A stretch of DNA of 64,000 nt from Mariniflexile fucanivorans (GTDB lineage: Bacteria; Bacteroidota; Bacteroidia; Flavobacteriales; Flavobacteriaceae). Within the stretch, counting starts at the first letter, position 1. Each line of letters opens with the position of its first letter. This document shows, piece by piece, positions 62,737 to 64,000 of the stretch. The notes under the pieces are model-generated. The model saw only the letters and a program-made list of their open reading frames with translations, was not told where the DNA came from and ran no database searches. The stretch covers positions 186,001 through 250,000 of the forward strand of contig NZ_SLUP01000002.1 in NCBI RefSeq assembly GCF_004341235.1, in the 5' to 3' direction. A program made the translations under genes and the position numbers.

Positions 62737-62817
62737 GTAACTTTAGTTACTGTAAAACAGTTTAAAAATAACAATCTTTACTTAATCGCTTTAAAGTGTT
62801 AAGAGTGATAAATATCA
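62737..62817 (+). promoter_or_regulatory. Two Crp/Fnr-type dyads in front of the sulfide:quinone oxidoreductase gene
   Basis: GTAAC-TTTA-GTTAC is perfect at 62737-62750; a degenerate -7-like AATCTTTA begins at 62773, 29.5 bp from its centre. TGAT-AAAT-ATCA lies at 62806-62817; TAACTTCA begins at 62841, again 29.5 bp from its centre. Two different dyad types in tandem, each with a matching -7-like element, suggest two start sites under related regulators. The ATG is at 62868. Confidence 0.6.
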
Positions 62818-62867
62818 TTTTACAATTTTTATTTTTAAACTAACTTCACAATATTAATTTACATTAA

Positions 62868-64000
62868 ATGTCTAAAATAGTTATTCTTGGAGCAGGTATT
62901 TCGGGTCATGTAGCTGCATCCCATTTACGCAGAAAATTATCCAAAGAACATGAAGTTTTGGTGGTCTCACCAAATAGTAATTACCAGTGGATTCCTTCAA
63001 ACATTTGGGTGGGTATTGGCAGAATGAAATCTGAAAAAATCTTATTTCCTTTAGAGCCTTTGTACAAAAAGAAAAACATTGGCTATAAACAAGCCAAAGC
63101 AGTTTCATTTTATCCTGAAGGTGACAAAAGCGAACAAAAACCTTATGTTTTAGCCGAATATGTCGCAGGAACCAATCAAGGTCAACAAGAAAAAATCACC
63201 TACGATTATTTGATAAATGCGACGGGGCCGAAACTTAATTTTGAAGCCACCGAAGGCCTAATTCCTGGTAAAAACAAAACCTATTCTGTATGTACTTACA
63301 CACATGCAGACCATGCTTGGGAAGGATTAAATGATATTATTCAACAAATGAAGGCTGGTAAAAAAGCCAAAATTTTAATTGGAACGGGACATGCCAAATC
63401 TACTTGTCAAGGTGCTGCATTCGAGTATATTTTAAATGTAGAAAAAGAGCTGCACAAACACAATGTAAGAGACATGGCCGAAATAACTTGGATTGCCAAC
63501 GAACATCAATTAGGCGATTTTGGAATGGATGGCATGTTGATGAGTTATGGTGATATGATTATGAAATCCAGTGAATTGGTCGAAATGATTTTTGAAGATA
63601 GAAACATTAAATGGATTATTGGTGCCGGCGTTAATAAAATTGAAGATGGTATTGCTTATTATGAAACCCTTGATGGTGAATACAAAGTAGAAACTTACGA
63701 TTTCGCCATGCTAATTCCAGCATTTTCTGGTCATGGCTTTAAGGCTTTTGATAAGAACGAAAATGATATTACAGAAAAACTCTTCAAAGGATTTATGATT
63801 GTAGATGCAGACTATACACCAAAACCTTACGAAGAATGGACTGTTCAAGATTGGCCAGAAACTTACCAAAACCCCAATTATAAAAATATTTATGCACCAG
63901 GTATCGCCTTTGCGCCACCTCATGCCATTTCAAAACCAAGAAAAAGCGCAAACGGAACAGATATTTCACCTGCACCACCACGAACAGGAATGCCCTCAGG
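62868..64000 (+). CDS. Sulfide:quinone oxidoreductase-like flavoprotein, C-terminus cut off by window edge
   Basis: 377 codons to the window end with no stop. The FAD Rossmann motif is IVILGAGISGHVAASHLRRKL (dinucleotide pattern G-x-G-x-x-G). SNYQWIPSNIWVGIGRM follows as in SQR proteins. GTGHAKSTCQGAAFEYILNVEKEL contains an SQR-type catalytic Cys, and APPHAIS lies near the C-terminal part visible. It would oxidise sulfide to sulfane sulfur and reduce quinone at the inner membrane, feeding persulfide dioxygenase and cytochrome bd encoded earlier. Which SQR type it is cannot be told because the end is missing. Confidence 0.85.
   Translation, partial: MSKIVILGAGISGHVAASHLRRKLSKEHEVLVVSPNSNYQWIPSNIWVGIGRMKSEKILFPLEPLYKKKNIGYKQAKAVSFYPEGDKSEQKPYVLAEYVAGTNQGQQEKITYDYLINATGPKLNFEATEGLIPGKNKTYSVCTYTHADHAWEGLNDIIQQMKAGKKAKILIGTGHAKSTCQGAAFEYILNVEKELHKHNVRDMAEITWIANEHQLGDFGMDGMLMSYGDMIMKSSELVEMIFEDRNIKWIIGAGVNKIEDGIAYYETLDGEYKVETYDFAMLIPAFSGHGFKAFDKNENDITEKLFKGFMIVDADYTPKPYEEWTVQDWPETYQNPNYKNIYAPGIAFAPPHAISKPRKSANGTDISPAPPRTGMPS

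Noticed and set aside
1-64000. CRISPR arrays, tRNA or rRNA genes, prophage or transposase genes
   Set aside because: No spaced direct repeats of CRISPR type, no cloverleaf-like or rRNA-like segments and no transposase motifs were seen on reading both strands. A tRNA scan could still find one I overlooked.

Overview
The window is AT-rich DNA that reads as the chromosome of a member of the Bacteroidota, most likely a marine or soil Flavobacteriaceae. The evidence is the gene content (BamA/TamA plus TamB, SYLF, CsbD, DUF4202, GxxExxY and OprC-like TonB receptor genes), the near absence of Shine-Dalgarno sequences, and promoter -7 elements of the Bacteroidota form TAnnTTTG. No rRNA, tRNA, CRISPR array, prophage or transposase gene was seen. 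Genes are cut at both window edges.

Region 1 (1-12.4 kb, all on the minus strand) is a complete nitrate assimilation block. It holds nirB, nirD, a DUF4202 protein, a NarX-like nitrate-sensing histidine kinase, a NarL-like response regulator, a NarK/Nrt2-type nitrate porter, an unusual 1173-residue nitrate reductase fused to a flavoprotein and a BFD iron-sulfur domain, and a cut rubredoxin/ferredoxin-like protein. TACGTA palindromes recur in front of nirB, the porter and the response regulator. They are candidate operators for the two-component pair.

Region 2 (12.5-22 kb) is mainly housekeeping: a YheT-type hydrolase, adenine deaminase, tilS, a conserved flavobacterial protein, pabB, and a PAS histidine kinase with its receiver-only partner. 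Short tandem repeats of period 7 or 8 fill several spacers and run into two coding regions.

Region 3 (22-40 kb) is envelope and stress biology: two MscS channels, an SLC13/TrkA_C transporter, an F420-reductase-like protein, an AI-2E family exporter, small CsbD and Rho_N-like proteins, a SYLF protein, an MlaE-MlaF-MlaD lipid transporter and a TamA-like/TamB pair.

Region 4 (40-55 kb plus 62.7-64 kb) is the most interesting part. It contains an HMA protein, a DUF3365 cytochrome c, a thioredoxin, a copper-type TonB receptor with the OprC CxxxM/HxM ligand pattern, a 1-Cys peroxiredoxin, a persulfide-dioxygenase-like protein with two rhodanese domains, an operon of two SoxB-like hydrolases with TlpA, DsrE and DoxX proteins, cytochrome bd oxidase (cydAB) and a sulfide:quinone oxidoreductase (cut by the window end). 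Six promoters here carry a Crp/Fnr-type dyad, either GTAAC-N4-GTTAC or TGAT-N4-ATCA. In five of the six the dyad centre lies 29.5 bp from the start of a -7-like element, and in the sixth (cydA) 30.5 bp. I infer one regulon linking copper uptake, sulfide/persulfide handling and low-oxygen respiration; its regulator gene is not in the window.

Region 5 (55-62.7 kb) is a TetR-controlled efflux operon (TolC, HlyD, OsmC, two ATPases, two ABC-2 permeases). It is interrupted between ATPase and permease by a GxxExxY-protein cassette bounded by 29-bp imperfect inverted repeats.
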